Positions 1-10,059 of a stretch of DNA of 64,000 bases are shown one piece after another. A program made the translations under genes and the position numbers. Location: NCBI RefSeq assembly GCF_007641235.1, contig NZ_CP038157.1, positions 2,170,001-2,234,000 of the forward strand. Direction: 5' to 3'. The stretch comes from Corynebacterium sanguinis (GTDB lineage Bacteria > Actinomycetota > Actinomycetes > Mycobacteriales > Mycobacteriaceae). How positions within the stretch are numbered: the first letter of the stretch is position 1; each line of letters begins with the position of its first letter. The notes beneath the pieces are model-generated. The model was not told the DNA's origin. It worked only from the letters and a program-made list of their open reading frames with translations, and made no database searches.

Positions 1-305
1 ACGATGGACAGCCCGCCCGGCCAGAACGCCTCCACCAGCGTTTGCGCGGTGTCGGTGAACTCGCGCACCAGCCCCTGAATCGTGGACCAGGAGCCAACGA
101 GGACGGGCACCGGCATATCGGGCCCGCGGCGCTTCGTGGCCAGCAGTTTGGCCACCGCGTCGTTGTTGAAGGCGTCGCAGCCGATGCCGTAGACCGTGTC
201 CGTCGGCATGACCACGCACTGGCCCGCGCGGATGGCGTCTACCGCCGCCTTGATCCCGTCGGTACGCCCCGCCGGGGTGAGGCAGTCGTAGGTCTGGCTT
301 GCCAT
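1..305 (-). CDS. tsaC: L-threonylcarbamoyladenylate synthase (Sua5/YrdC family), partial
   Basis: N-terminal 101 codons of a Sua5/YrdC/YciO-family protein; the 3' part lies beyond the left edge. The family makes threonylcarbamoyl-AMP from threonine, bicarbonate and ATP for the t6A modification of ANN-decoding tRNAs. The visible sequence starts MASQTYDC, has the conserved VVMPTDTVYGIGCDA stretch and then LLATKRRGPDMPVPVLV, the YrdC substrate-pocket region. It starts 25 bases after the prmC stop, so it is probably the fourth gene of the rho-prfA-prmC operon, an arrangement common in actinobacteria. Confidence 0.93.
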   Translation of the reverse strand, partial: MASQTYDCLTPAGRTDGIKAAVDAIRAGQCVVMPTDTVYGIGCDAFNNDAVAKLLATKRRGPDMPVPVLVGSWSTIQGLVREFTDTAQTLVEAFWPGGLSI

Positions 306-330
306 AGTGCTCCTTCGTAAATGGTCGCGT

Positions 331-1182
331 TTAACGCTTCACTTTACTCGCGGTGACAAACCTAGCCCGCCCGGTGAGGTCGTCGAGGGGCTCGACATCG
401 CTAAATGCTCCGCTAGCTGCGAGGACATCTTGGACGAGCTGCGAGGTCGTGTCGTCGTGCTCGATGCCAAGCGCCCCGCCTGGGGCGAGGAGGCGCGCCG
501 CAACCGGCACGAGCCCGCGGATCGCGTCCATCCCGTCGGCTCCGGAAAACACCGCCTCGTAGGGGTCGTGGTGGACCTCGGCGCCGACATCTGGGCCGTG
601 CGGCACATACGGCGGGTTCGAGACCACCAGGTCAACCCTGCCCTCAAGCTCGGACAGCAGCGCGGGGTCGGTCATGTCCCCCGCCACGACGTCTACGTTG
701 ACGCCGAGCCGCTCAGCGTTCGCGCGCGCGTATCGACGCGCCGTCGCCGACGCCTCGACTGCGGTCACGCGGGCGTCGTCACGCGCGTGCGCGATGTAGA
801 TAGCGAGCGCGCCGGAGCCGGTGCCGAGGTCAACAACGACAGGCGCGCTCGCCCCGGTCAGGCGGCGCACCGCCCAGTCCGCGAGGATTTCGGTTTCCGG
901 GCGCGGGATGAACACCCCGGGCCCGACCGCGAGCTCGAGCGGGCCGAACGGGGCGCGGCCAGTGATGTGCTGCAGCGGCTCGCGCGCGGCCCGGCGCCTA
1001 ATTGCCTCGGCGAATCTCACCTGAAAGTTGGGCGCCGGCTCGGTGGAGTTCACGGCGAGCGGGGCGACGTCGAGAAGCCATGCGGCGAGCAGGCGCGCGT
1101 CGACCTCGGGCGTGTCCACCCCCGCGGCGCGCAGCATGTGCGCACCTCGGGCAACGAGCTCGCGCGTCTTACTCTGCCTCAA
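331..1182 (-). CDS. prmC: Peptide chain release factor N5-glutamine methyltransferase
   Basis: PrmC uses SAM to methylate the glutamine of the GGQ motif in release factors, here most likely the product of the adjacent prfA. The SAM-binding motif DLGTGSGAL lies near residue 120 and the catalytic NPPY motif ([11 protein letters not shown]) near residue 190. The open frame extends to 1434 inside prfA, but those codons have no PrmC character. I chose the TTG at 1182, which has AGGAG four bases upstream and gives 283 residues, normal for the family. That start overlaps the prfA 3' end by 14 bases, suggesting coupled translation. An ATG at 1137 is the alternative. Confidence 0.93.
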   Translation of the reverse strand: MRQSKTRELVARGAHMLRAAGVDTPEVDARLLAAWLLDVAPLAVNSTEPAPNFQVRFAEAIRRRAAREPLQHITGRAPFGPLELAVGPGVFIPRPETEILADWAVRRLTGASAPVVVDLGTGSGALAIYIAHARDDARVTAVEASATARRYARANAERLGVNVDVVAGDMTDPALLSELEGRVDLVVSNPPYVPHGPDVGAEVHHDPYEAVFSGADGMDAIRGLVPVAARLLAPGGALGIEHDDTTSQLVQDVLAASGAFSDVEPLDDLTGRARFVTASKVKR

Positions 1183-2242
1183 GGCGCTCCTGGCGCTCGT
1201 GCTTCTGCAGCGCGGCGATGAGCTCGTCCATGTTGCCGTCGAGCACGGAGTCGAGGTTGTTGGCCTTGTAGTTGATGCGGTGATCCGAGATGCGGTTCTC
1301 CGGCCAGTTGTAAGTGCGGATGCGCTCGGAGCGGTCCATCGTGCGCACCTGGCTGGCGCGCCCTTCGGCCGCCTCCGCGTCCGCCTTCTCGCGCTCGAGC
1401 TGGTCGAGACGGGCCTGCAGGACCTGCATCGCACGGGCGCGGTTCTGAATCTGCGAGCGCTCGTTCTGGCAGGTCACCACGATATTCGTCGGTAGGTGCG
1501 TGATGCGCACGGCCGAGTCGGTGGTGTTGACACCCTGGCCGCCCTTGCCGGAGGAACGGTAGACGTCGACACGCAAATCCTTCTCGTCGATGTCGACAGA
1601 GGCCACTTCCTCCGCCTCGGGGAAGACGTAGACGCCGGCAGCCGAGGTCTGGATGCGGCCCTGGGACTCGGTCACTGGGATGCGCTGCACGCGGTGCACG
1701 CCGCCCTCGAACTTCAGCTTCGACCACGCGCCATCGCGCGACGGCGTCTTGGACTTGACGGCCACGGTCATGTCCTTGGCGCCACCCAGGTCCGACTCGG
1801 CGAGGTCCAGGACCTCCCAGCTCAGGCCGTGCTTCTCGCAGTACTTCTGGTACATGCGGGCCAGATCACCGGCGAACAGGGCGGCCTCTTCGCCGCCCGC
1901 GCCGGCCTTGATCTCCATGATGATGTCGTCACCGTCGTGCTCATCGCGCGGCGCGAGAAGGTCAGCGAGCTCCTCCTCGAGGCGCGCGATGTCGCCCTCA
2001 AGGCGCTCCGCCTCCTCGGCGAACTCCTTGTCCTCGCTCGCCATCTCGCTGGCGGCCTCGAAGTTCTCCCGCGCCTCGCTCAGCTCGTTGTAAACGTTGA
2101 TGATCGGCTGCAGCTCCGCGTAGCGCTTCGACAGCTTGCGGAACTGCTCCTGGTCGCCCGCGACATCCGGGTCGCCCATCTGGGCTTGGATGCCCTCGTA
2201 CTCGGAGACGTAATCGTCGACAATGGAAACTTCGCCCGCCAT
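1169..2242 (-). CDS. prfA: Peptide chain release factor 1
   Basis: RF1 recognises UAA and UAG in the ribosomal A site and triggers hydrolysis of peptidyl-tRNA. The 357-residue length is typical. The codon-reading tripeptide is PVT (residues 189-191, context [10 protein letters not shown]), matching the PxT of RF1 rather than the SPF of RF2. The catalytic GGQ is at residues 234-236. Its ATG overlaps the rho stop codon by one base (TGATG) and its 3' end overlaps prmC, so rho, prfA and prmC are almost certainly co-transcribed and translationally coupled. Confidence 0.97.
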   Translation of the reverse strand: MAGEVSIVDDYVSEYEGIQAQMGDPDVAGDQEQFRKLSKRYAELQPIINVYNELSEARENFEAASEMASEDKEFAEEAERLEGDIARLEEELADLLAPRDEHDGDDIIMEIKAGAGGEEAALFAGDLARMYQKYCEKHGLSWEVLDLAESDLGGAKDMTVAVKSKTPSRDGAWSKLKFEGGVHRVQRIPVTESQGRIQTSAAGVYVFPEAEEVASVDIDEKDLRVDVYRSSGKGGQGVNTTDSAVRITHLPTNIVVTCQNERSQIQNRARAMQVLQARLDQLEREKADAEAAEGRASQVRTMDRSERIRTYNWPENRISDHRINYKANNLDSVLDGNMDELIAALQKHERQERLEAE

Positions 2243-4173
2243 CAGAGGTATTCCTCCTCGTTCTGGTCAGCCGCCATCGGCGCCGACTGCGCGACACCCA
2301 TGAGGAACTCGCCGTTGGACTTCGTCTTCTTCAGCTGCTTGATCAGCATGTCGATGGACTGCTGCGGGTCGAGCGCGGAGAGGATGCGGCGCAGCTTGTG
2401 CATGATGCGCGCCTCCTCCGGTGCCAGCAGGAGCTCGTCCTTGCGGGTGCCGGAAGGGTTGACGTCCACAGCCGGGAAGACGCGGCGCTCTGCGATCTTG
2501 CGATCGAGCTTGAGCTCGGCATTGCCCGTGCCCTTGAACTCCTCAAAGATCACGGTGTCGCCGGCGGAACCCGTCTCCACCATCGCCGTGGCGATGATCG
2601 TCAGCGAGCCGCCCTCCTCGATATTGCGCGCGGCACCCAGGAAACGCTTCGGCGGGTACAGCGCATTGGAGTCGACACCACCGGACAGGATGCGGCCCGA
2701 CGCCGGCGAGGAGTTGTTGTACGCGCGGCCGAGGCGGGTGATCGAGTCGAGCAGGACGACGACGTCTTGGCCCATCTCCACCAGGCGCTTGGCGCGCTCG
2801 ATGGCCAGCTCAGCGACGGCGGTGTGCTCTGACGGCGGGCGGTCGAACGTCGAGGAAATGACCTCGCCCTTAACCGAGCGCTGCATGTCGGTGACTTCCT
2901 CGGGGCGCTCGTCGACAAGCACGACCATGAGGTAGCACTCCGGGTTGTTCGTGGCAATCGCGTTCGCGATGTTCTGCATGATCGTCGTCTTGCCGGCCTT
3001 CGGCGGGGAGACGATCAGCGCGCGCTGGCCCTTACCCAGCGGCATGACCAGGTCGATCACGCGCGTGGTCAGTATGTTCGGCTCCGTCTCTAAACGCAGG
3101 CGCTGGTTCGGGTACAGCGGGGTGAGCTTGTGGAACTCCTTGCGCTGCTTCGCGTTCTCCGGGCTCATGGCGTTGACGGAATCGACGCGCACAAGCTGGT
3201 TGTAGCGCTGGCGGTTGCGTCCGTTGCCGTGGGAGTGGCTCTGGCCGTTGGCACGGACCTGGCCAATCACCGCGTCACCGGAGCGCAGGCCGTTCTGGCG
3301 CACCAGCTTGTTGTGGATGAACACGTCCGCCTGGCTGGCGCGGTAACCGGTGGTGCGAACAAAGGCGGTGTTATTGTCCACTACGTCGACGATGCCGGCA
3401 ACTTCCTGCAGGTCCTCAGGGTTGAAGTCCTGGTTGTTGTTGCGGTTGTTATCCCGGTTGTCCCTGTTGTCGTCGCGGCCGTTGCGGTTGCGGTTGCGAC
3501 GGTTGCGGCGACCGCGGCGGTTGCCGTCGTCGTTGGACTGGTTGTCCCGGTTGCGGTCGTCGTTGCCGTGGTTGCGGTTGTTGTTGCGGCTATCGCGGCT
3601 GTCGCGGTTGTCGCCGCGATCATCCCGGTTGTCGCGGTTGTCCCCGTCGTGGTTGCGGTGGTTGTCGCGGTTATCGTCCTGCGCGTTGTTGCCGTCTTCG
3701 TTGTCGTGGGAGCCCTCGTTCGACCCCTCGCCACCGCTGTTACGGGCGCGGTTGCGACGTGCCCGGCGCGCCGCAGATCGCGACTCGTAGCGCTGCTCGT
3801 CCTGCGAGGAGTTGTCCTGCGAGGAGCTGTCCTGGCCGCGGCGCTCGTCCTCGGAACCGGAGTTGTCGGCGTTGTTAGCGCCCGAGTTGTCAGCGCCTGC
3901 GTTATCGGCCTCGGCTGCACCGCCGGCCCGTCGGGTCGCGCGGCGGCGGGGGGCGGCAGCCTCGGCCGCCTCCTCCGGCGCCGCCGCTGAAGCCCGCTTC
4001 GGCACCTCACCGGTGGTGATAGCCTGGATCAGGTCGCCCTTGCGCAAAGCGGAAATGCCCTTCAGACCCTTCTCTGCGGCCAGCTTGCGCAGCTCAGGGA
4101 GCTTCATTGTCGCCAGGTCTTGGTGGTCATTGCCTTGCGTAGCGCCGTGTGCAGCATTGCCCGTGTCGGTCAC
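2242..4173 (-). CDS. rho: Transcription termination factor Rho
   Basis: Hexameric RNA helicase that ends transcription at Rho-dependent sites. The order is a Rho N-terminal helical domain ([17 protein letters not shown], near residue 23), a roughly 180-residue low-complexity Asn/Asp/Arg insert (about residues 85-265), a cold-shock-type RNA-binding fold with [18 protein letters not shown], then the RecA-like motor with Walker A (PPKAGKTT) and Walker B ([11 protein letters not shown]). I chose GTG at 4173, preceded by AAAGGA at five bases; the open frame continues to 4245 without Rho-like sequence. It is the first gene of the rho-prfA-prmC operon. Actinobacterial Rho proteins often carry such inserts. 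Confidence 0.97.
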   Translation of the reverse strand: MTDTGNAAHGATQGNDHQDLATMKLPELRKLAAEKGLKGISALRKGDLIQAITTGEVPKRASAAAPEEAAEAAAPRRRATRRAGGAAEADNAGADNSGANNADNSGSEDERRGQDSSSQDNSSQDEQRYESRSAARRARRNRARNSGGEGSNEGSHDNEDGNNAQDDNRDNHRNHDGDNRDNRDDRGDNRDSRDSRNNNRNHGNDDRNRDNQSNDDGNRRGRRNRRNRNRNGRDDNRDNRDNNRNNNQDFNPEDLQEVAGIVDVVDNNTAFVRTTGYRASQADVFIHNKLVRQNGLRSGDAVIGQVRANGQSHSHGNGRNRQRYNQLVRVDSVNAMSPENAKQRKEFHKLTPLYPNQRLRLETEPNILTTRVIDLVMPLGKGQRALIVSPPKAGKTTIMQNIANAIATNNPECYLMVVLVDERPEEVTDMQRSVKGEVISSTFDRPPSEHTAVAELAIERAKRLVEMGQDVVVLLDSITRLGRAYNNSSPASGRILSGGVDSNALYPPKRFLGAARNIEEGGSLTIIATAMVETGSAGDTVIFEEFKGTGNAELKLDRKIAERRVFPAVDVNPSGTRKDELLLAPEEARIMHKLRRILSALDPQQSIDMLIKQLKKTKSNGEFLMGVAQSAPMAADQNEEEYL

Positions 4174-4543
4174 GAATGTCCTTTCGTCGCTTCGTGCACG
4201 GCAGCAGCGCCCGTAGAAGAGCCACCGTGCCGGGCCTGCGCACAATCTGCGCGGGCTGTGAAGCTTTCGTGTGCAGTTTGATCTGTGCTTATCTCACGCG
4301 GGCTGCGCGTTTTCTCTAAAAAGGTGTAGCCCGTGTTTGCCCCTACGTCAGCTTTGATAGCGCGAAACGGTGTACTCGCACGAATGAAGAAGGCGAAGTG
4401 TACGTGGGGAAGACCGTGTACCCGTCAATTAAGTGAAACGAGTGTGCCCGCAGATGCCGCGGCGATCTTGACGCTGATTGTAACCCATCGGCGCGACACG
4501 AGAGGGATTCAGCCCCTCTTTCGGCCGCGCTAGAGTAGTGATC
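4174..4543. other. Intergenic region between divergent rho and acyl-CoA ligase
   Basis: No coding sequence is convincing in these 370 bases. On the minus strand TACAAT (4482 down to 4477) is the best -10 box for rho; if used, the rho mRNA would have a leader of about 300 bases, which would suit the autogenous control known for rho in other bacteria. No good -35 goes with it. On the plus strand an inverted repeat AGAGGG/CCCTCT (4501-4506 and 4514-4519, 7-base loop) lies just before the ligase -10 box and could be an operator. Confidence 0.4.
4531..4536 (+). promoter_or_regulatory. -10 box for leaderless acyl-CoA ligase gene
   Basis: TAGAGT ends seven bases before the ATG at 4544, so transcription should begin at or next to the start codon. 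No ribosome binding site is visible there, which supports a leaderless mRNA and this choice of start. Confidence 0.55.
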
Positions 4544-6271
4544 ATGCTTTCCACCATGCAGGAGGTGCCGTTTTCCGTCGCCCGGATTCTCACCTACGGG
4601 CAGACGATTCACTCAACCACCCGCGTTACCACGTGGCGTTCCGGGGAGGCAGAGGAATCCTCGTTCGCGGCGATCGGCGCCCGCGCCGCGGCTTTCGCGC
4701 ACGCGCTTCACGACGACCTCGGGATCACAGGCGACGAACGCGTGGCCACGTTGCTGTACAACTGCGCTGAGCACCTTGAGGTGATGTTCGCGGTGGCGTC
4801 GAAAGGCGCCGTGTTCACCCCGGTGAATATCCAGCTTGTTGAGGACCAAATCGCGTACGTGATCAACCACTCCGAGGCCCAGGTCATCGTCGCCGACCCG
4901 CGCCTTGCGGACAAGCTCGGCCGCGTGCTCGAGCTATGCCCGCTCGTGACCGCGGTGTGCTTCACCGGTACCGAGTTCCCCGCCTCGCTCGCCGCGGCAC
5001 TGCCCGAGGGCATCGACGTGCACAACTACGAGTCGCTTCTCGACGGCCGCTCTACCGTCTACGACTGGCCCGAGCTGCCAGAAAACACCGCCGCAGCGCT
5101 GGTCTACTCCACCGCGACGACGGGCGCTCCCAAGGGCGTGGCCTATTCCCACCGCTCCATCTGGCTGGAGGCAATGGGGCTGCGCGCCACCGATTCGATG
5201 GCGATCACCCACGGCGAGACGTTTTTGTGCGGCATCCCCATCTACCACGTGATGAGCTGGGGCGTTCCGTTTGCCGCCTTCCTCGTGGGCACCCCGCTGG
5301 TGCTGCCCGATTCGGACGTCTCTGCCCCAACGCTCGCGGCTCTGATCGCTGCGACGCACCCGCGCGTCGCGCACGGCGTGCCCACCCTGTGGATCCAACT
5401 GATCATCCACTACTCCTCAAACCCACCGGAGCGCATGAGCCTGACCGAGATCTTCGTGGGCGGCTCCCCCGCGCCGCCGGCGCTGATCAAGGTGTGGGAG
5501 GAGCGCTACGGCGTCGACGTCATCCACGTCTGGGGTATGACGGAGACCTCCACGGTGGGCACGGTGGCGCGCCCGCCGTCGGGCGTGTCCGGTGAGGCCC
5601 GCTACGCCTTCCGCGTCTCCCAGGGCCGCTTCGCCCCGTGGCTGGAATACCGGGTGGTTAACGACGGCAAGGTGATGTCGTCGACGGACCGCTCCCAAGG
5701 TGAGATCCAGGTGCGCGGCAACATGGTCGCGGCCTCCTACTACCGCTCCCCCACCCAGGACGCCGGGGAGATCGCCGGCGAATTCCGCGGCGAACAGGTC
5801 ACCGACGCCCGCGAGGCGTTTACCGCCGACGGGTGGCTGCGCACCGGCGACGTGGGCACGGTGACCAACGACGGCTTTATGACGCTCTACGACCGCGCCC
5901 GCGACGTCATCCGCTCCGGCGGCGAGTGGATTTATTCGGCGCAGGTGGAAAACCTGATCATGGAGGCCGACGAGGTCATCGAGTGCGCCGTGATTGGCTA
6001 CCCGGACCCGCAGTGGGGCGAGCGGCCCCTGGCGATCACGGTGCTCGTTCCCGACGCCGCGCCCACCGCCGAGACCGCGGCGCGGCTGCGCAAGCAGCTG
6101 TCGAAGCTCTTACCGAGGTGGATGGCCCCGGAATACTGGACGTTCGTGTCCTCCATTGACAAGACGTCGGTGGGCAAGTTTGACAAGAAGGACCTGCGTA
6201 AGCACTTGGCGAACGACCGCTTCGACATCATCGCGCTGCCCGGGCCGGGAAACCGAAACCCTCACGCCTAA
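4544..6271 (+). CDS. Long-chain fatty-acid--CoA ligase (AMP-binding, FadD type)
   Basis: ANL-superfamily enzyme that activates a fatty acid through an acyl-AMP to its CoA thioester. The phosphate-binding loop appears as STATTGAPKG near residue 192, followed by the adenylate motif VWGMTETS, the hinge region GWLRTGDVG with YDRARDVIRSGGEW, and the C-terminal catalytic lysine region KTSVGKFDKKDLR. The 575 residues are full length. The start at 4544 (MLSTMQEVPFSVAR) fits relatives and the -10 spacing; GTG 4538 and ATG 4556 are alternatives. It is divergent from rho and convergent with thrB. Chain-length preference cannot be read from sequence. Confidence 0.92.
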   Translation: MLSTMQEVPFSVARILTYGQTIHSTTRVTTWRSGEAEESSFAAIGARAAAFAHALHDDLGITGDERVATLLYNCAEHLEVMFAVASKGAVFTPVNIQLVEDQIAYVINHSEAQVIVADPRLADKLGRVLELCPLVTAVCFTGTEFPASLAAALPEGIDVHNYESLLDGRSTVYDWPELPENTAAALVYSTATTGAPKGVAYSHRSIWLEAMGLRATDSMAITHGETFLCGIPIYHVMSWGVPFAAFLVGTPLVLPDSDVSAPTLAALIAATHPRVAHGVPTLWIQLIIHYSSNPPERMSLTEIFVGGSPAPPALIKVWEERYGVDVIHVWGMTETSTVGTVARPPSGVSGEARYAFRVSQGRFAPWLEYRVVNDGKVMSSTDRSQGEIQVRGNMVAASYYRSPTQDAGEIAGEFRGEQVTDAREAFTADGWLRTGDVGTVTNDGFMTLYDRARDVIRSGGEWIYSAQVENLIMEADEVIECAVIGYPDPQWGERPLAITVLVPDAAPTAETAARLRKQLSKLLPRWMAPEYWTFVSSIDKTSVGKFDKKDLRKHLANDRFDIIALPGPGNRNPHA

Positions 6272-6301
6272 ACCCGGGTGGGTCAACATAGGCCGTTTCC
6301 G

Positions 6302-6339
6302 CGTAAACCCAGGGCAAGTTGTCTGCGTCCGGGTTTACG
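6302..6339. terminator. Inverted repeat between converging acyl-CoA ligase and thrB
   Basis: CGTAAACCC (6302-6310) is perfectly repeated in inverse at 6331-6339, with a 20-base loop. It sits between two converging stop codons and could end transcription from either side, but neither strand has a clear T-run. Confidence 0.4.
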
Positions 6340-6354
6340 GCGAAGGGGGAAACG

Positions 6355-7284
6355 CTACACCCGGCTCAGCGTGGCGCTTGCCGGCCCAGCGATCTCCAGG
6401 TCGACTACACGCAGACCGGCCTCGCGCGCGCCGTCAAGGATCTTCTCCGGGATTGGCTCTGTGCTCAGCACCATCGCCGTGGGCCCCGCCCCCGACAGGT
6501 AGGCGGCGAAACCGCGGTTGCGCAGGTGGTTGACCCATTCCGCGGTGACCGGCAGCACGTCGGCGCGGTACGGCTGGTGCAGGCGGTCGCGCGTTCCCTC
6601 CCACAGAAGTTCGGGGTGGTGCTGGATCGCCACCGTCATCACGGCGGTGCGTGAGACGTTGAAGCGGGCGTCGGTATGCGTCACGTGGCTCGGCAGCACC
6701 TGGCGCACCGCGTCGGTGGAGGCGTGGAAGTCCGGCACGAAGGCAGTCGCGCGTATCGACGGATGCACCCCCACGCCCACCGCGCGGTAGGTCGTGTCGG
6801 TCACCCCGTCGACGGGAACGTCGGTCCACGACACCACGGCGCCGCCGAGAACCGAGGCGGCGGCGTTGTCGGGGTGGCCCTCGAACGCCGAGGACAGCTG
6901 CACTACCGCCGCGCTGTCGAGCGGGTCTTCGGCCAGGGCGTTGGCGGCAACGACGCCGGCGACGGCGGCCGATGCGGACGAGCCCAGCCCGCGCGACTGC
7001 GGGATCTCGTTGTGGCACACCACGCGCAGGCCCGGCGCCTCGACGCCGGCTGCCTCGAACCCGGAGTTAATGGCCTTGACCACCAAGTGGGAGGAGTCGC
7101 GCGGCAGATCGTCGGCGCCCTCGCCGAAGATCTCGATCTCGAGCCCGGAGGCGATGGTTTCCACCTCGACGGTGTCGTAGATGCCCAGAGCGATGCCGAG
7201 CGTGTCAAAGCCCGGCCCCAGGTTTGCGGAGGATCCGGGCACGGTGACGGTGGCTTTGAGGCCGACGGGAAGAGCGGTGGGCAT
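6355..7284 (-). CDS. thrB: Homoserine kinase
   Basis: GHMP-family kinase that phosphorylates homoserine with ATP, committing it to threonine. The GHMP ATP-binding motif [14 protein letters not shown] spans residues 95-108; the N-terminal [14 protein letters not shown] and C-terminal [10 protein letters not shown] motifs are also intact. The 309 residues match corynebacterial ThrB. The ATG lies 15 bases after the hom stop, giving the hom-thrB operon known in C. glutamicum, with an AAGAAAG-type ribosome binding site upstream. Confidence 0.96.
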   Translation of the reverse strand: MPTALPVGLKATVTVPGSSANLGPGFDTLGIALGIYDTVEVETIASGLEIEIFGEGADDLPRDSSHLVVKAINSGFEAAGVEAPGLRVVCHNEIPQSRGLGSSASAAVAGVVAANALAEDPLDSAAVVQLSSAFEGHPDNAAASVLGGAVVSWTDVPVDGVTDTTYRAVGVGVHPSIRATAFVPDFHASTDAVRQVLPSHVTHTDARFNVSRTAVMTVAIQHHPELLWEGTRDRLHQPYRADVLPVTAEWVNHLRNRGFAAYLSGAGPTAMVLSTEPIPEKILDGAREAGLRVVDLEIAGPASATLSRV

Positions 7285-7299
7285 GGGGACTTTCTTGGG

Positions 7300-8652
7300 T
7301 TAGGCGTCGAGGCGGATGACGGAGTTGATGGCTTGGACGTCGGCGTGGTTGGTCAGGGCGTCGACAATCTCGCTCAGCGTGCGCTCCTGCGCGGCGTGGG
7401 TGACCACGATCAGGTGCGCGCCGTCGTCGGATTCCTCCTGGCGCACGGCGGAGAGCGAGATCCCAGCCTGGGAGAACATGCGCGCGAGGTCGGCAAGCAC
7501 GCCGACGCGGTCGTTGACGGTCATGTTGATGTGGTAGCGCGAGTGCACCTCGCCGAAGCCGACGACCTCGTAGTTGGCGTAGGGGTTTTCCGCCGGGGCG
7601 CGTCCTCCGTGGACCTTGTTGCGCGCGGCGCCGACCAGGTCGCCGAGCACGGCGGAGGCGGTCGGCGCGCCGCCGGCGCCGTTGCCGTAGAACATCAGCC
7701 GGCCCGCGGCCTCCGCCTCGACGAAGATCGCGTTGTAGGACTTATCGACGCTCGCCAGCGGGTGGTCGTTGGCCACGAGCGTCGGATGGACGCGGGCGTT
7801 GACGCCAACGGTGTTGCCGGTGTCGTCAAGCAGGCGCTCGCAGATCGCGAGCAGCTTGATCGTCTCGTTCGACTGCTTCGCCGCCTCGATGTCGTCGGCG
7901 GTGATTTTCGTGATCCCCTCACAGTAGACGTCGTCGTAGGTCACGCGGGTGTGGAAGCCCATCGAGGCCAAGATCGCGGCTTTGGACGCCGCGTCGTGGC
8001 CCTCGACGTCCGCGGTGGGGTCGGCCTCCGCGTAGCCCAGGCGGGTTGCCTCGGCGAGCGCGTCCTCGTAGCTCATGCCGCTGGTGGCCATGGCGTCGAG
8101 GATGAAGTTGGTCGTGCCGTTGACAATGCCGGAGATGCGCTGGACCTGGTCGCCTGCGAGCGAGCGGCGCAGCATGCCGACGACGGGGATCGCGGCGGCG
8201 ACGGCCGCCTCGTAGTAGAGGTCGACACCGGCGGCGTTGGCGGCGTCGGAAAGCTCGTCGGCGTGCGCCGCGACGAGCGCCTTGTTGGCGGTCACGACGG
8301 ACTTGCCGTTCTTCAAAGCCTCGAGCACGAGCTCGCGCGGGTACTCGATGCCGCCAATGAGCTCCACGACGACGTCGACATCGTCGCGGTCGATCAGCTC
8401 GCGGGCGTTGTCGGTGAGGTAAATCCCGTCGACCTCGGGGGCGTCCTTGTGTTTATCCAGGTTGGATACCGCGACGCCGCGCACCTCAATCGGGCCGCCG
8501 ATGCGGTGCTCAAGGTTGTCGGAGAATTCGGCGAGGAGTCGGAGCACCTCGGTGCCGACGGTGCCCTTGCCCAAGATGGCGACACCGACCGGCTCGCCGA
8601 TGCCCTTGCCTGGGTAGTTTCCGTTGCGGCTCTCAGCGCTCGATACAGTCAT
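7300..8652 (-). CDS. hom: Homoserine dehydrogenase
   Basis: Reduces aspartate semialdehyde to homoserine with NAD(P)H, at the branch towards threonine, methionine and isoleucine. The Rossmann motif GKGTVGTEV lies at residues 28-36, the catalytic region includes GIVNGTTNFIL and GYAEADPTADVEGHDA, and a C-terminal ACT domain (from about residue 365, GVLADLARMFSQAGIS) is the usual site of threonine feedback inhibition. The protein closely resembles C. glutamicum Hom over its whole length (recalled, not aligned by software). It follows lysA by 60 bases and is coupled with thrB downstream. Confidence 0.97.
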   Translation of the reverse strand: MTVSSAESRNGNYPGKGIGEPVGVAILGKGTVGTEVLRLLAEFSDNLEHRIGGPIEVRGVAVSNLDKHKDAPEVDGIYLTDNARELIDRDDVDVVVELIGGIEYPRELVLEALKNGKSVVTANKALVAAHADELSDAANAAGVDLYYEAAVAAAIPVVGMLRRSLAGDQVQRISGIVNGTTNFILDAMATSGMSYEDALAEATRLGYAEADPTADVEGHDAASKAAILASMGFHTRVTYDDVYCEGITKITADDIEAAKQSNETIKLLAICERLLDDTGNTVGVNARVHPTLVANDHPLASVDKSYNAIFVEAEAAGRLMFYGNGAGGAPTASAVLGDLVGAARNKVHGGRAPAENPYANYEVVGFGEVHSRYHINMTVNDRVGVLADLARMFSQAGISLSAVRQEESDDGAHLIVVTHAAQERTLSEIVDALTNHADVQAINSVIRLDA

Positions 8653-8712
8653 AGTCCTTCGAAAATCCTTCGTCGTGTAGCAATGGTCTGCGGCCCAAGT
8701 GTACCGCTTTGT

Positions 8713-10059
8713 CTATAACGTGTAGGACAATCCCTCGTACTCCCGCGCGAGCAAGTCCTCGACCGTCTCGCGCTTGAGCATCGGCTTGGTGTGGCCGGCG
8801 CGCACCGCCACGACGGCCGGGCGGCCAAACGCGTTGTAGTTCGAGCTCATGGAATAGCAGTAGGCGCCGGTCGCGGCCAGCGCGATCAGGTCGCCGGTGG
8901 CGATGTCCTCGGGCCACATTGCGTCGTTAATTAAGATGTCGCCCGACTCGCAGTGCGAGCCAACCAGGCGGGTCGCGGTCTCGGGGGCGTCGACGAAGCG
9001 GTTGACCACCCGGCCATCGTAGGCGGAGTCGTACAGGGCGGGGCGGATGTTGTCGCTCATCCCGCCGTCGACGGCAATGTAGCGCCGCGTGGTGGTGTGC
9101 GAGGTGTGCACATCTTTGATCGTGCCCGCGCGGTACACGGTCACTGTCGACGGGCCCGCGATCGCGCGGCCGGGCTCGACAACCACCGTCGGGGCGGGGA
9201 TCCCCAGCTCCGCGGCTACCTGGTCGACGCTGGAGAGCAGGTCGCGGGCGACGCCGGTGACGTCGAGAGGCTGCTCGTCGTCCACGTAGGCAATGCCGTA
9301 ACCGCCGCCGAGATCGAGGTAGTCCAGCGCGACGTTGTTCTCCCGGTAGAGGGTCGCGTACAGGCCCAGCACGCGCTCGGCGGCGAGCTTGAAGCCCTCT
9401 GCGTCGAACACCTGGGAGCCGACGTGGCAGTGCAGACCCGCAAGCGTGAGGTTGGCCGCAGCGATGGCGTCGACGGCCGCCTTGTGCGCGGAGCCCGAGG
9501 CCAGCGACAGGCCGAATTTCTGGTCCTCGTGGCTGGTGGCGACGAACTCGTGCGTATGCGCGTCCACACCGGGCTTGACACGCACGAAAACCTCTTGGTT
9601 TGTGCCGAGCCGCCCACAGACGTCGTTGAGCTCGGCGAGTTCCTGGTGCGAGTCGATCACGACGTGGCCAACCCCGGACTCGGCGCAGAGGGTGAGGAAG
9701 GATTCCGACTTGTTGTTGCCGTGCACCGTAATGCGCTCGGGCGGGAAGTTGGCGGCCAGCGCGATGCGCAGCTCGTTTTCGGAGGCGACGTCGAGTGCCA
9801 GCCCCTCCTCGTCCACCCAGCGCGCGATCATGCGGGTCAAAAATGCCTTGGAGGCGTAGTGGACGTTTTCTGGCGCGCCGAACGCGGCCGCCATGTCGCG
9901 GCAGCGGGACCGGAAGTCGTCCTCGTCGACAACCATCACGGGCGTACCGTACTCCTCGGCGATCTCGGGAAGCGGCACCCCGGCGATGGTGACAACGCCG
10001 TCTTCCTGCCGCGCCACAGAGCGCGGCCACACGTGGGCGGGAAGGTCGTTGAAATCCAT
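8713..10059 (-). CDS. lysA: Diaminopimelate decarboxylase
   Basis: PLP enzyme of fold type III that decarboxylates meso-diaminopimelate to L-lysine. The PLP-binding lysine is K71 in HYASKAF, followed by [12 protein letters not shown] and the glycine-rich phosphate-binding motif [11 protein letters not shown]; the C-terminal HCESGDIL carries the active-site cysteine. The 448 residues are full length. Its ATG directly abuts the argS stop codon, the argS-lysA pair typical of corynebacteria, so the two are surely co-transcribed. Confidence 0.97.
   Translation of the reverse strand: MDFNDLPAHVWPRSVARQEDGVVTIAGVPLPEIAEEYGTPVMVVDEDDFRSRCRDMAAAFGAPENVHYASKAFLTRMIARWVDEEGLALDVASENELRIALAANFPPERITVHGNNKSESFLTLCAESGVGHVVIDSHQELAELNDVCGRLGTNQEVFVRVKPGVDAHTHEFVATSHEDQKFGLSLASGSAHKAAVDAIAAANLTLAGLHCHVGSQVFDAEGFKLAAERVLGLYATLYRENNVALDYLDLGGGYGIAYVDDEQPLDVTGVARDLLSSVDQVAAELGIPAPTVVVEPGRAIAGPSTVTVYRAGTIKDVHTSHTTTRRYIAVDGGMSDNIRPALYDSAYDGRVVNRFVDAPETATRLVGSHCESGDILINDAMWPEDIATGDLIALAATGAYCYSMSSNYNAFGRPAVVAVRAGHTKPMLKRETVEDLLAREYEGLSYTL

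Noticed and set aside
1028-1495. Plus-strand open frame over the prfA 3' end
   Set aside because: Shadow of prfA and prmC, both well supported by catalytic motifs.
3130-3990. A frame encoding an extreme Val/Ala-rich protein opposite the rho insert
   Set aside because: It is the complement of AAC/GAC/CGC-type codons in the Asn/Asp/Arg insert of Rho, not a membrane protein.
6676-8718. A 680-codon open frame antisense to thrB and hom
   Set aside because: Low-complexity Gly/Val/Asp/Arg product typical of antisense frames; hom and thrB are unambiguous.
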